A DNA stretch of 41,099 nucleotides from the NCBI GenBank assembly GCA_019454985.1, contig JACFNF010000020.1, forward strand, positions 1-41,099, given 5' to 3'. The translations under genes were made by a program, and so were the position numbers. The notes beneath the pieces were generated by a model. That model saw nothing but the letters and a program-made list of their open reading frames with translations, did no database searches and was not told where the DNA came from. Positions within the stretch are counted from its first letter, which is position 1. Each line of letters opens with the position of its first letter. This DNA is from Bacteroidales bacterium. GTDB lineage: Bacteria > Bacteroidota > Bacteroidia > Bacteroidales > F082. This document shows positions 16,723-24,698 of the stretch, one piece after another.

Positions 16723-19047
16723 TCAGCTTTTTCGTTTGACAAATCTTTTTTTGGGGGTATTCTCGGGATCTTCGATAATTTTCATGCAGTCTTTCAGGCT
16801 CAGTGTAGCGGCATCGGTCCCTTTCGGGATTTTGAAGTTTTTCTTTTTGAAACTGATATAAGGACCATAGCGTCCATTCAGCACTTTGAGCTCAGGCTCC
16901 TGTTTAAATTCGCGGATGACACTTTGTGTTGCCTTTTCTCTTTTGGCTTCGATGAGTTCGATGGCTCTTTCAATTCCAATCACTGCCGGATCATCAGTTT
17001 TCTGGAGGCTGTAAAAGGCGTTGTTGTGCTTCACATAAGGACCAAAGCGGCCAATGGCCACACTTACTTCCTTTTCTTCATATTCACCCAGAATTCTGGG
17101 AAAATCAAACAGTTTCAAAGCCTCTTCCAAGGTAATGGTTTCCATGCTTTGGTTTTTCCGCAAGCCTGCAAAACGCGGTTTTTCGTCGCTTTCGGTGTCA
17201 CCAATCTGCACCACAGGGCCAAAACGACCAACTTTTACAAAAACATTCTTGCCGCTCACCGGATCAAGGCCTAATTTTTTCTCGCCCGAAAACTTACCGG
17301 CATTGTCGGTGGTTTCGGTAATCTGGCGATGAAAGGTTTTGTAAAAATCACTGATCATCTGGTTCCACACGGTGCGGCCTTCGGCAATATCATCAAATTC
17401 CTTTTCAACATTGGCGGTAAAATTGTAGTTGATGATATTTTCGAAATGTTGTTCAAGGAATTTGTTCACCAAAGAGCCGATGTCGGTGGGGAAGAGTTTG
17501 GCTTTTTCCTGCCCGACGGTTTCGGTTTCTTTCTTTTGTTTGATCTGGTTGTTGGCTAAACGGATCACCTGATAACTGCGTTTTTCGCCCGGAAGATCCT
17601 TTTTAACCACATATTCTCTTTTTTGGATAGTCGAAATGGTCGGAGCATAGGTCGAGGGACGTCCGATGCCCAGCTCTTCCATTTTTTTCACTAAACTGGC
17701 TTCGGTATAACGTGCCGGATGTCGTGTAAACCGTTCAGAAGCAAGTAGTTCATTGAGATTGAGTGTCTGACCATTCGTCAGGGGAGGCAGAATGCCTTCG
17801 GCAGCGTCGTGGTTGTCGTCGTCGGTACTTTCAAGATATACTTTCAAAAATCCATCAAAGAGGATAATCTCACCTTCGGCTACAAAATGCTTGTCGTTGG
17901 TCGAGATGAGGATGTCAACGATGGTGCGCTCGAGTTCGGCATCGGCCATTTGCGAGGCGATGGTTCGTTTCCAGATGAGCTCATAAAGTCGCTGTTCTTC
18001 AGCTGTTCCCGACACTGTTGGGTGATTGAGATAAGTTGGTCTGATGGCTTCGTGAGCTTCCTGAGCGCCTTTTGTGCGGGTGGTGTAGCGCCTTGTTTTG
18101 ACATACTCTTTACCAAATCGTTCGGCGATCTCCTTTTTGGCCATATTCAGGGCTGTGTCGGACAGGTTCACCGAATCAGTACGCATATAGGTAATTTTTC
18201 CTGATTCATAAAGGTTTTGGGCCACACGCATAGTGTTGGCCACCGAAAAGCCAAGTTTTCGACTGGCTTCCTGCTGAAGGGTAGAAGTGGTAAACGGAGG
18301 TGCCGGCGACTTACGCCCGGGCTTTTTCTCAACTCCTGCGACCGTGTAATTGGCGCCTAAACAGCTCTTTACGAAGTCCAAAGCAACGTCGTGAGTGGAA
18401 AACCGTTCGGGCAGCTCGGCCAGAATAGTGTGAGCTGTATCATTTACTAAAGCATTAAAACTTGCCGTCACCTTGTAGGAAGAAGTAGATTGAAATTGTC
18501 GTATTTCTTCTTCGCGGTCCACAATAAGTCGTACAGCCACCGACTGCACCCGGCCTGCCGAAAGAGCAGGCTTCACCTTTTTCCAAAGCAAAGGAGAAAG
18601 CTCGTAACCGACAAGGCGGTCAAGCACCCGACGTGCCTGTTGTGCTGACACTAAATTCACGTCAATATCACGCGGATTTTCGATGGCTTTCAGAATGGCG
18701 GGTTTGGTGATTTCGTGAAAAACAATGCGTCGAGCCTTGTTTTCCTTTAAGCCCAAAGCTTTGAATAAGTGCCACGAAATGGCTTCTCCTTCGCGGTCTT
18801 CATCAGAAGCCAGCCACACCATCTCAGCCTCTTTGGCCGCTTTTTTCAACTCGGCGATCAGCTTCTTTTTGTCGGGCGAGATCTCATATTGCGGTTCAAA
18901 ACCATTTTCAACGTCAACGCCAATTTGGGTCTTGCTCAGATCCATCACATGGCCATAGCTCGATTTAACAAGAAAATCGCTGCCCAAAAACCCTTCAATG
19001 GTTTTTGCTTTGGCAGGCGACTCGACAATGACAAGATTTTTTGACAT
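16723..19047 (-). CDS. topA: DNA topoisomerase I (type IA)
   Basis: Relaxes negative supercoils through a 5'-phosphotyrosine intermediate. The Toprim domain begins MSKNLVIVESPAKAKTIEGFL (Glu9), with the acidic cluster SDEDREGEA (Asp82, Asp84, Glu86). The active-site tyrosine is Tyr287 in ITYMRTDSVNLS. The C-terminal part, from about residue 600, has GRFGPxV-type repeats (KVGRFGPVVQIG, AIGRFGPYVKHN, LNGRYGPYISFK) and a basic tail. There are no Cys4 zinc ribbons, unlike the E. coli enzyme. Length 774. A full -33/-7 promoter lies 50 bases upstream and the arginase-like gene follows after 54 bases. Confidence 0.97.
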   Translation of the reverse strand: MSKNLVIVESPAKAKTIEGFLGSDFLVKSSYGHVMDLSKTQIGVDVENGFEPQYEISPDKKKLIAELKKAAKEAEMVWLASDEDREGEAISWHLFKALGLKENKARRIVFHEITKPAILKAIENPRDIDVNLVSAQQARRVLDRLVGYELSPLLWKKVKPALSAGRVQSVAVRLIVDREEEIRQFQSTSSYKVTASFNALVNDTAHTILAELPERFSTHDVALDFVKSCLGANYTVAGVEKKPGRKSPAPPFTTSTLQQEASRKLGFSVANTMRVAQNLYESGKITYMRTDSVNLSDTALNMAKKEIAERFGKEYVKTRRYTTRTKGAQEAHEAIRPTYLNHPTVSGTAEEQRLYELIWKRTIASQMADAELERTIVDILISTNDKHFVAEGEIILFDGFLKVYLESTDDDNHDAAEGILPPLTNGQTLNLNELLASERFTRHPARYTEASLVKKMEELGIGRPSTYAPTISTIQKREYVVKKDLPGEKRSYQVIRLANNQIKQKKETETVGQEKAKLFPTDIGSLVNKFLEQHFENIINYNFTANVEKEFDDIAEGRTVWNQMISDFYKTFHRQITETTDNAGKFSGEKKLGLDPVSGKNVFVKVGRFGPVVQIGDTESDEKPRFAGLRKNQSMETITLEEALKLFDFPRILGEYEEKEVSVAIGRFGPYVKHNNAFYSLQKTDDPAVIGIERAIELIEAKREKATQSVIREFKQEPELKVLNGRYGPYISFKKKNFKIPKGTDAATLSLKDCMKIIEDPENTPKKRFVKRKS

Positions 19048-19097
19048 CTGTGGCTTTTTTTATTAATCGGTGGTGGGTATCACCAAAAAATTCGGCG

Positions 19098-19130
19098 CAA
19101 AAGTAAGGTTTTAAGTCAATAAACCACAAA
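19098..19130 (-). promoter_or_regulatory. Promoter of topA
   Basis: On the minus strand TTTG (19130-19127), 21 bases, then TACTTTTG (19105-19098): a good consensus match. The topA ATG is 50 bases downstream. Confidence 0.7.
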
Positions 19131-19258
19131 AGGCTTAAGCTTTCAACCCGTTTCCTGATTCAAAATCTGTTGAAAACCATCCGGAAAAGATCTTTTTGCG
19201 TAGTTTATGCATCTAAAATTTTCCTTTCCTGATGTTCAGGTAAATCCTTCATCCGTCT

Positions 19259-19266
19259 TACCTTTG
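19259..19266 (+). promoter_or_regulatory. -7 box for the DUF5714 gene
   Basis: TACCTTTG matches TAnnTTTG. The coding start lies 51 bases downstream. No convincing -33 box; it diverges from the topA promoter. Confidence 0.5.
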
Positions 19267-19317
19267 TAAACCAATGGACTGTTTTTTCTCCCTGTTACTT
19301 TTTTATTTGTCCTGACA

Positions 19318-20046
19318 ATGCACAACGAAAATGATCAAATTTCAACCTCGGCTGAAGGATGCCTCTTCTGCGGCAGCGGATTGACTTATTTAACGCAAGC
19401 TGAACCCATGTCGTGCAGCATTTGCCAAAGCCTGGTAATGTCAACTGTCCGCTGTGTAAAGGGTCATTTTGTGTGCGATAACTGTCATGCCTTAGAAGGC
19501 AATAATCTCGTCGAAATTTTTTGCGCCAATAGTGAAAGCATCAATCCAATTGCAATGGCCACTGCCATCATGCATCGTCGGGGGATCAAGATGCATGGGC
19601 CGGAACATCATTTTCTGGTTCCTGCAGTCCTTATTACGGCCTATTACAACAAGACCGGTCAGAGGGGACTCATCAACAACAAGTTGAAAATAGCCCGCGA
19701 AAGAGCCAAAATGGTTCCCGGAGGCTCCTGTGGTTTTTGTGGTAACTGCGGAGCTGCTGTGGGTACCGGAATTTTTATGAGCATTGTATTAAACAGCAGT
19801 CCACTTGCCAAAGAAGAATGGCGTTTGAGCAATCTGATGACGGCCGAAGCCTTGTTTGAAGTTGCCCGTATGGGCGGCCCACGCTGCTGCAAACGTGATA
19901 CCTGGTTAGCCATCAAGGCAGCCATCTGTTTTGTGAAAGAACATCTGAATGTTACATTAGAGTCCTCGGATATTCATTGTTCTTTTTTCGGTAAAAACAA
20001 AGAGTGCCTGCAAACCGATTGTGCGTTTTACCCCACTAAACATTAA
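19318..20046 (+). CDS. Cysteine-rich DUF5714-type protein
   Basis: The 242-residue protein resembles the DUF5714 group, whose function is not known to me. The N-terminal 60 residues contain CLFC (15-18), CSIC (33-36), Cys46 and CDNC (53-56), a zinc-ribbon-like or iron-sulfur pattern. The middle has the characteristic block MVPGGSCGFCGNCGAAVGTGIFMSI, and the C-terminal part adds GGPRCCKRDTW and a late Cys cluster (HCSFFG...ECLQTDCAF). No signal peptide or membrane helix, so it is expected in the cytoplasm. The Cys spacing suggests metal binding, possibly a cluster-containing redox or methyl-transfer accessory protein, but that is inference. It stands alone with its own promoter box. Confidence 0.72.
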   Translation: MHNENDQISTSAEGCLFCGSGLTYLTQAEPMSCSICQSLVMSTVRCVKGHFVCDNCHALEGNNLVEIFCANSESINPIAMATAIMHRRGIKMHGPEHHFLVPAVLITAYYNKTGQRGLINNKLKIARERAKMVPGGSCGFCGNCGAAVGTGIFMSIVLNSSPLAKEEWRLSNLMTAEALFEVARMGGPRCCKRDTWLAIKAAICFVKEHLNVTLESSDIHCSFFGKNKECLQTDCAFYPTKH

Positions 20047-20344
20047 CAGGACTTGATAAGTTGTTGGTACTGTATTCATTAAAAAGTTTCGTCGTTTTTC
20101 CCAGTACTTATACCACCCATTCTTTCTTCTTTCCGATTTGGTTTTTTACGCGAAATGGCTCCAATCATGATCACAATGAATGGGTATAGTGATTGCTGTA
20201 CTTTTTATTCGGCCAGAATCTGGCATTGCATCAAAACTTTAAAAAAAATTGACAACCTACATGTTTCTTTTGTAATTTTATTTGATGAAAAGTATTACAT
20301 GAAGGCCAGTCAGTCAAATATGTAACAACAAAACAAGCCGTATT
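20047..20344. other. Gene-free interval between the DUF5714 and S41 genes
   Basis: No reading frame of interest. The only structure seen is an imperfect inverted pair, TATACCacccATTC-like (about 20110-20122) and GAATGGGTATA (20178-20188), about 55 bases apart. No exact TAnnTTTG is found before the S41 gene; TAATTTTA near 20274 is the nearest match. Confidence 0.4.
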
Positions 20345-22081
20345 ATGCAAAAGCAGGTTTTTCTGGTTCTGGTGAGCATCAGTATTTTGAAAGGACTTTA
20401 TTCGCAGGACAACAATTTTATTCAGGCATACGAAAACATGCATTCCCAATTGTCTGTTGAGTATCCCATGAGCAGTTGGAAAGGCATTGACTGGATCCAG
20501 CTCGATGCATTGATTCGCCCAAAAGTGATGGATGCAGCCGGGCGTCATGATTCGGTGGGTTTTTATATAGCCTTGCGTGAATATCTGACCCATTTGCATG
20601 ATGGCCATGTGAATATGCGTCGCGGATGGACTTCCATTTCCCAGCGGGCGATGGACCGTCAAATTGGCGGGAGTTATGGTTTTGCAACATGTCTGACTGA
20701 TGATAGCCAACTGGTAGCCACCATTGTCAACCCCGGTACGCCTGCCGATGGTGCAGGAATGAAATTTGGCGCTCGTCTGCTTGAGATTAATGAACAGCCG
20801 GCTCTTCAGGTTTTAGATACCGTCTCGGTTTGTTGGGCTGAGCTTATTCCTGCAACGGCCGAAGGAAAATTGTTAAATCAGTGTCGTTTTATTGGGAGAG
20901 CTCCGATAGGAAATCAACTGAAAGTAAAATTCCTCAACCGTAATGAAACGGATCCCATCACTGCAACCCTGACAGCTGTTGACGATCAATATGAAACCTA
21001 TCACCAAACCAATATGTGGGTGGTCGAACCCGGGCCCGAAGTCAGCTCTGCCTTCATCCCCGATACTCCTTTTGGCTATATCAAACTGACCACTGAAAGT
21101 TCGGGGGCCGATTCCACGGTCACAAAAAAAATCTATACCGATTTTCGCGATGCACTTCAGCAATTTAAAGAACACGACGTCAAAGGATTAATCCTTGATA
21201 TGCGAATTAATTCGGGAGGGCTCGATGCGCTTTCGGCAGCGCTGGCCGGCTTCTTTTATACTGAACCTGTTCTCTATGAAAATTTGAGCTATTATGATCC
21301 GGAGCTGGGTTCGTTGGAGGTTTTTCCTATTCCCATTCCAACTTTTGATCCTGAAACGCTGAAACCACGCTATAACCCGGATTATCCCAACGGGGCGTTA
21401 TTTATCGAGCCTCAGCTTTTGAATTTTTCTCAACCTGTCCTCATACTGGTAAGCCCACGGGCAGTCAGCTCCGGCGAAGGATTGCCAATGGCCTTGCAAA
21501 AGCTTCCTCAAAGTAAAGTGGTTGGCTTTCATGGAACTCACGGGTCATTTGCTTTGGTAGGCACTTTACTTAATGTCATTTCGCCTCCCGACAGTCTGTG
21601 TGTGCAATATCCATTCGGATGCAGCCTGGATAAAAATTTTCAGATTCAGCTTGATAGTGATGCTGATTTTTTTGGTGGCGTAATGCCGGATTATCGGGTG
21701 CCAATCAATGATACGGTTCTCGACCAGTTGTATCTTCAGCACGAAGATGTGGAGTTGAAATATGCCATCAAAACCTTGAACTCGATTCTTGGGAATATTT
21801 CCGAGATGAGCCCTGTGAATACCGGTCTTCTGTTAGAAATTTCCCCGGCTTCATCCGACAGAGTTTTGGCATTGCGCTATACCCTTCAGACAAGCGCTGA
21901 TGTTCGTCTCGAAATTTTCGATCTGAATGGCCGGAAAATCAGAAATATCATCAATGGCCGAAACAGCGCCGGAACACATATGGTTTATTTTGACCCTTCG
22001 GGACTGGAATCCGGCATGTATTTATTTACGCTGACAGACGGAAAATCAATTGTCAGCAAAAAATGGGTGTATCAGCGATGA
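20345..22081 (+). CDS. S41-family (C-terminal processing) peptidase with PDZ and T9SS sorting domain
   Basis: Secreted serine protease of 578 residues. The signal peptide ends KGLYS|QDNN. An N-terminal helical region (to about 110) contains REYLTHLHDGHV, typical of tricorn/CtpA-like S41 enzymes. A PDZ-like part follows with TIVNPGTPADGAGMKFGARLLEIN (about 126-149). The catalytic domain has FGYIKLTTES, VKGLILDMRINSGG (about 279-292) and the nucleophile loop SPRAVSSGEG (likely Ser376). The last 80 residues form a T9SS type A sorting domain (VRLEIFDLNGRKI, then SGMYLFTL near the end). It is therefore probably delivered to the cell surface by the T9SS. Its stop is 6 bases from the end of the convergent queD-type gene. 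Confidence 0.87.
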   Translation: MQKQVFLVLVSISILKGLYSQDNNFIQAYENMHSQLSVEYPMSSWKGIDWIQLDALIRPKVMDAAGRHDSVGFYIALREYLTHLHDGHVNMRRGWTSISQRAMDRQIGGSYGFATCLTDDSQLVATIVNPGTPADGAGMKFGARLLEINEQPALQVLDTVSVCWAELIPATAEGKLLNQCRFIGRAPIGNQLKVKFLNRNETDPITATLTAVDDQYETYHQTNMWVVEPGPEVSSAFIPDTPFGYIKLTTESSGADSTVTKKIYTDFRDALQQFKEHDVKGLILDMRINSGGLDALSAALAGFFYTEPVLYENLSYYDPELGSLEVFPIPIPTFDPETLKPRYNPDYPNGALFIEPQLLNFSQPVLILVSPRAVSSGEGLPMALQKLPQSKVVGFHGTHGSFALVGTLLNVISPPDSLCVQYPFGCSLDKNFQIQLDSDADFFGGVMPDYRVPINDTVLDQLYLQHEDVELKYAIKTLNSILGNISEMSPVNTGLLLEISPASSDRVLALRYTLQTSADVRLEIFDLNGRKIRNIINGRNSAGTHMVYFDPSGLESGMYLFTLTDGKSIVSKKWVYQR

Positions 22082-22087
22082 ATTTCA

Positions 22088-22537
22088 TCAGAGCTGTTCA
22101 TCGGCCAGCCATTCGGCATAGGAAGTGGCCGTTTCGCGAAGCAACAGACTCACGAGTTCAATGCCGGCAGGAAGGCGCGACCGAATACGGGCCGCAAAAT
22201 CAGTTACCATCAATTCGCTGGTGGGTTGATAGTGGAGCAGGATAATCTTTTCGAAATTCTGATCGAGTAAACGGATAGCCTGTTGATCCATATCCTGGTT
22301 CAACACCAATGCATGATCGAAAATGTCAATAATTTCAGAACGAACGATTCGTTTTAAGTCGCCAAAATCCATCACCATGCCCTGTTTTGGATGATCTTTC
22401 CCGACAATTGGCTCGCCCTTTACCGTCACTTTCAGCTCGTAGGAATGTCCGTGAATATTGCGGCAAGGACCATCATAGCCCATCAGGGCATGTGCCATTT
22501 CGAAACGAAATTCTTTGGTTATTCGGATTACGGCCAT
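22088..22537 (-). CDS. queD: 6-carboxytetrahydropterin synthase / PTPS family (QueD-like)
   Basis: Converts dihydroneopterin triphosphate to 6-carboxytetrahydropterin in queuosine/7-deazaguanine synthesis, if it is a true QueD. Zinc ligands are His16 (FEMAH), His29 and His31 (NIHGH), and Cys25 in GPCRNIHGH is the catalytic cysteine. MVMDFGDLK, FDHALVLN and the late Glu in LLRETATSYAEW complete the active site. The length of 149 residues is at the longer end for QueD. No other queuosine genes are adjacent, so a 6-pyruvoyl-tetrahydropterin synthase role is not excluded. It is the last gene of the operon with endonuclease I, 8 bases downstream of it. Confidence 0.88.
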   Translation of the reverse strand: MAVIRITKEFRFEMAHALMGYDGPCRNIHGHSYELKVTVKGEPIVGKDHPKQGMVMDFGDLKRIVRSEIIDIFDHALVLNQDMDQQAIRLLDQNFEKIILLHYQPTSELMVTDFAARIRSRLPAGIELVSLLLRETATSYAEWLADEQL

Positions 22538-22545
22538 AAATCCTT

Positions 22546-23619
22546 CTATTTGATGATAAGCTTTCTTGTTGCCGGCGATTTTCCTGCAGCGCTGAGGGTG
22601 ACAAGATAACAGCCTGGTTTAATGTTTGTTAGCGGTATATTCATTATGGTGTTTCCGGCCTGGGAAAAGCTGACAGCCAAAGAACGACCGCTCAGGTCGG
22701 TCAGCGATACCTGCCAATCGGCTTCATCGAACGGATAGAAAGAAATGGACACCGATTCGGATGCCGGATTGGGCCAGAGCTGGAACATGGCTGCCACACT
22801 TTCGTCGAGCTTAGCCGTTGGATCCCAGATGAGTGCCGCAAATTCAGGATGGTCAATGAATGGGTTACGGTTGTTTTGCAACTGAAATACGGTGTTGTTA
22901 CGGGTAATTTCCTTATTGCTCACCGGATCCTGTTCATGCCATTGCAGTAAAAGAGCCCGCGCCCATGGCAAAAGCTCGGCTCCGGCAGTCATTGCACTTC
23001 CGGGCCAACCGGCGTCTTCGCCCGCATAACGCACCGACATATACATGAGCCCTCTGGCTAAATCACCCTTGTACTCGTCAATGGGTTCAAAAGCAGTTCC
23101 CGAATAGCCTTGCGTCACACTGTTTCCAAGACGGGAACCGTTGGTTGAAGTCCAGCTTGCCTGCCCAACCTTGGCATAGGGAAAATTTCCCCTTTTATTG
23201 TTTACATAGCCATCCACCGGATAAAGGTGAAAAAGGTCGGTGTACATGGGAAGTTGGCTACCAAACCAACTGGCAGGCCAGGAGTGTTCGCGGTTATAAC
23301 AATCGCCTTCGTGGCTGTAATTGCCACACTGGTCGGTCACAAAAGTGTATTCATAAGCAGGAGTACCGCCCGGAATGTCAGAATACATATCCCAAACCTT
23401 TTCATTTGGTTTTTTATCGGTCAGAATAAAATCCTGCCAGAGCTGTGCGTAAGTGTGCGGCTGATGGTTTTTGATAATGTTGTGAAGAACTGCTTTCAGG
23501 CTCTCGCCCGTGAGGTTTTCTGTTCCGTCGTAATATCCTTGCGGCGGCTGTGCTACAGCTCGAAATACGATGCTTGAAAAAGCAATGCAAAGTGTCAGAA
23601 AAAATGTTGTACTGCGCAT
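22546..23619 (-). CDS. Secreted endonuclease I with T9SS sorting domain
   Basis: Non-specific nuclease of the Endonuclease_1 (His-Me finger) family. I place the start at 23619 rather than at the frame's first ATG at 23751. ATG at 23619 overlaps the stop of the upstream gene (TAATG) and gives a clean signal peptide (MRSTTFFLTLCIAFSSIVFRAVA|QPPQ). The mature part begins PPQGYYDGTENLTGESLKAVL, like other bacterial endonuclease I proteins. The catalytic motif is CYNREHSWPASWF, followed by DLFHLYPVDGYVNNKRGNFPY. The last ~75 residues are a T9SS sorting domain (LWPNPASESVSISF, then VSLTDLSGRSL, PGCYLVTL). It is thus probably surface-displayed, to digest external DNA. It lies in an operon with the MntP-like gene and queD. 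Confidence 0.88.
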   Translation of the reverse strand: MRSTTFFLTLCIAFSSIVFRAVAQPPQGYYDGTENLTGESLKAVLHNIIKNHQPHTYAQLWQDFILTDKKPNEKVWDMYSDIPGGTPAYEYTFVTDQCGNYSHEGDCYNREHSWPASWFGSQLPMYTDLFHLYPVDGYVNNKRGNFPYAKVGQASWTSTNGSRLGNSVTQGYSGTAFEPIDEYKGDLARGLMYMSVRYAGEDAGWPGSAMTAGAELLPWARALLLQWHEQDPVSNKEITRNNTVFQLQNNRNPFIDHPEFAALIWDPTAKLDESVAAMFQLWPNPASESVSISFYPFDEADWQVSLTDLSGRSLAVSFSQAGNTIMNIPLTNIKPGCYLVTLSAAGKSPATRKLIIK

Positions 23620-24179
23620 TACAACCATTGGTTTGTGATTAAATAGATCAAGGCTACAGCAAAAATGACCAATGCGGCAAAGAGCTGTAAAAGGCTCGAC
23701 AACAGGATGTTGGTGCGTGAAAGATTCATGCTGATTCCGGCGATGGACCATGCAAAACCGGCAGCCACGAGAAATACAGGCATTTGACCGTCGAAAGGTG
23801 AGAAATGCTCGGCTGTCATCCCGATAATAAAGGTGTTGATGCCGGCAGCCACTGTCATCATCAAAAACTTGACATAATTATCGAACGAAAAAAGTCGTTC
23901 TCCGCGGCGAATCCTTGCAGCTTCGAGGATCATCCGGATGCTGACAGCCGTCAAAACCCCAAAAACAACCCATTTGTAACGAATCACAAATAAATGCATA
24001 AAGGTTTCACCCAGTAAATCGCCCAAATGGTACATCACACCCTGGACGAGGCCGAAAACCGTTGCCAGCAGAATATTGGTCAGATGCGGGTTGCGGTGAT
24101 CGCGGTTCAGACCGAGAGCTAACGGGAAGGTGTTGTAGGCCACTGAAATGATAAACAAAATGAGAAGCGCTTCCTGCAC
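23619..24179 (-). CDS. MntP-like (DUF204) six-helix membrane protein lacking the key Asp residues
   Basis: The 186-residue protein is nearly all hydrophobic helix and matches the MntP manganese-exporter family in length and internal layout. FGLVQGVMYHLGDLLG corresponds to the FGxxxxxxxxxGxxxG segment and SIRMILEAARI to the GRMIIEG-like segment. However, the two signature aspartates are asparagine: Asn16 (AYNTFPLAL instead of the MDAFA-type motif) and Asn115 (GINTFIIGM instead of LDAMAVG). Both half-repeats therefore carry NTF instead of DAx. Manganese export by the known mechanism is doubtful; a changed ion or a lost function is possible. It is the first gene of the operon with endonuclease I and queD, with a -7 box 22 bases upstream. 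Confidence 0.7.
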   Translation of the reverse strand: MQEALLILFIISVAYNTFPLALGLNRDHRNPHLTNILLATVFGLVQGVMYHLGDLLGETFMHLFVIRYKWVVFGVLTAVSIRMILEAARIRRGERLFSFDNYVKFLMMTVAAGINTFIIGMTAEHFSPFDGQMPVFLVAAGFAWSIAGISMNLSRTNILLSSLLQLFAALVIFAVALIYLITNQWL

Positions 24180-24200
24180 GGTTAAAATATTTTCAGCCTA

Positions 24201-24208
24201 CAAAAGTA
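24201..24208 (-). promoter_or_regulatory. -7 box for the MntP-like operon
   Basis: On the minus strand TACTTTTG, an exact TAnnTTTG, 21 bases before the ATG at 24179. No -33 box at normal spacing. Confidence 0.55.
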
Positions 24209-24330
24209 AAACTATTTCACGGATGCTGATTTTTTGAAGGCTTTGCGTTTAACGAGTTTTGTTTAGTGGCTCAGAATCATTTATTTAGCTTTTGGTAGAG
24301 AGGTTTGGATGATAAGTTGTTAATTCAAGG

Positions 24331-24411
24331 ATTTGCTTTGTTTTTTCATTCATATCTGGCTCAGCTCGTCCTTCGCGTCAGCCTGCGTACCCAATCCGGC
24401 GTGGGTTTGAA
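24331..24411. repeat. Dispersed intergenic repeat, copy 2
   Basis: Matches 1-82 as described there. Weaker similarity seems to go on to about 24440 (the segment after GGGTTT in both). It is followed at about 24475-24515 by CCTTAACACTCTAACACCTTAAC-like repeated words, like those near 300-340. It lies inside the ~520-base interval between the MntP-like gene and kbl, which otherwise contains only promoters. Confidence 0.6.
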
Positions 24412-24626
24412 GATTTTCTGCCATTGTTTCAAAAAATATTCTACTTTTAAAACCAGGCTTTGACTTGAAAATACCTTAACACTCTAACACCTTAACACCT
24501 TAACTCATATAACTTCCCCCGGACCGGGCGGAAAAAAAATCTTGTAACCAAAATAAAAATCATCCGGAAAAGCGCAATCATTTTTTTGGGTTTGAGTTTT
24601 TCAGCTTCCAAATGGGTGAACTTGTG

Positions 24627-24634
24627 TACCTTTG
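24627..24634 (+). promoter_or_regulatory. -7 box for kbl
   Basis: TACCTTTG matches TAnnTTTG, 64 bases before the kbl ATG at 24699. No -33 box at the normal spacing. Confidence 0.55.
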
Positions 24635-24698
24635 CAGCTTGAAAATCCGGCCTTTTTCACCAAAAGGTTTCCAAAACGAAACATAAATCATCAAAACC

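Noticed and set aside
20110..20188. Inverted pair TATACC...ATTC / GAATGGGTATA
   Set aside because: Imperfect match with a ~55-base gap in AT-rich DNA; no associated gene or second copy was found.
23620..23751. 44-residue N-terminal extension of endonuclease I
   Set aside because: It lies within the upstream membrane-protein gene in another frame and hides the signal peptide; ATG at 23619 is coupled to the upstream stop.
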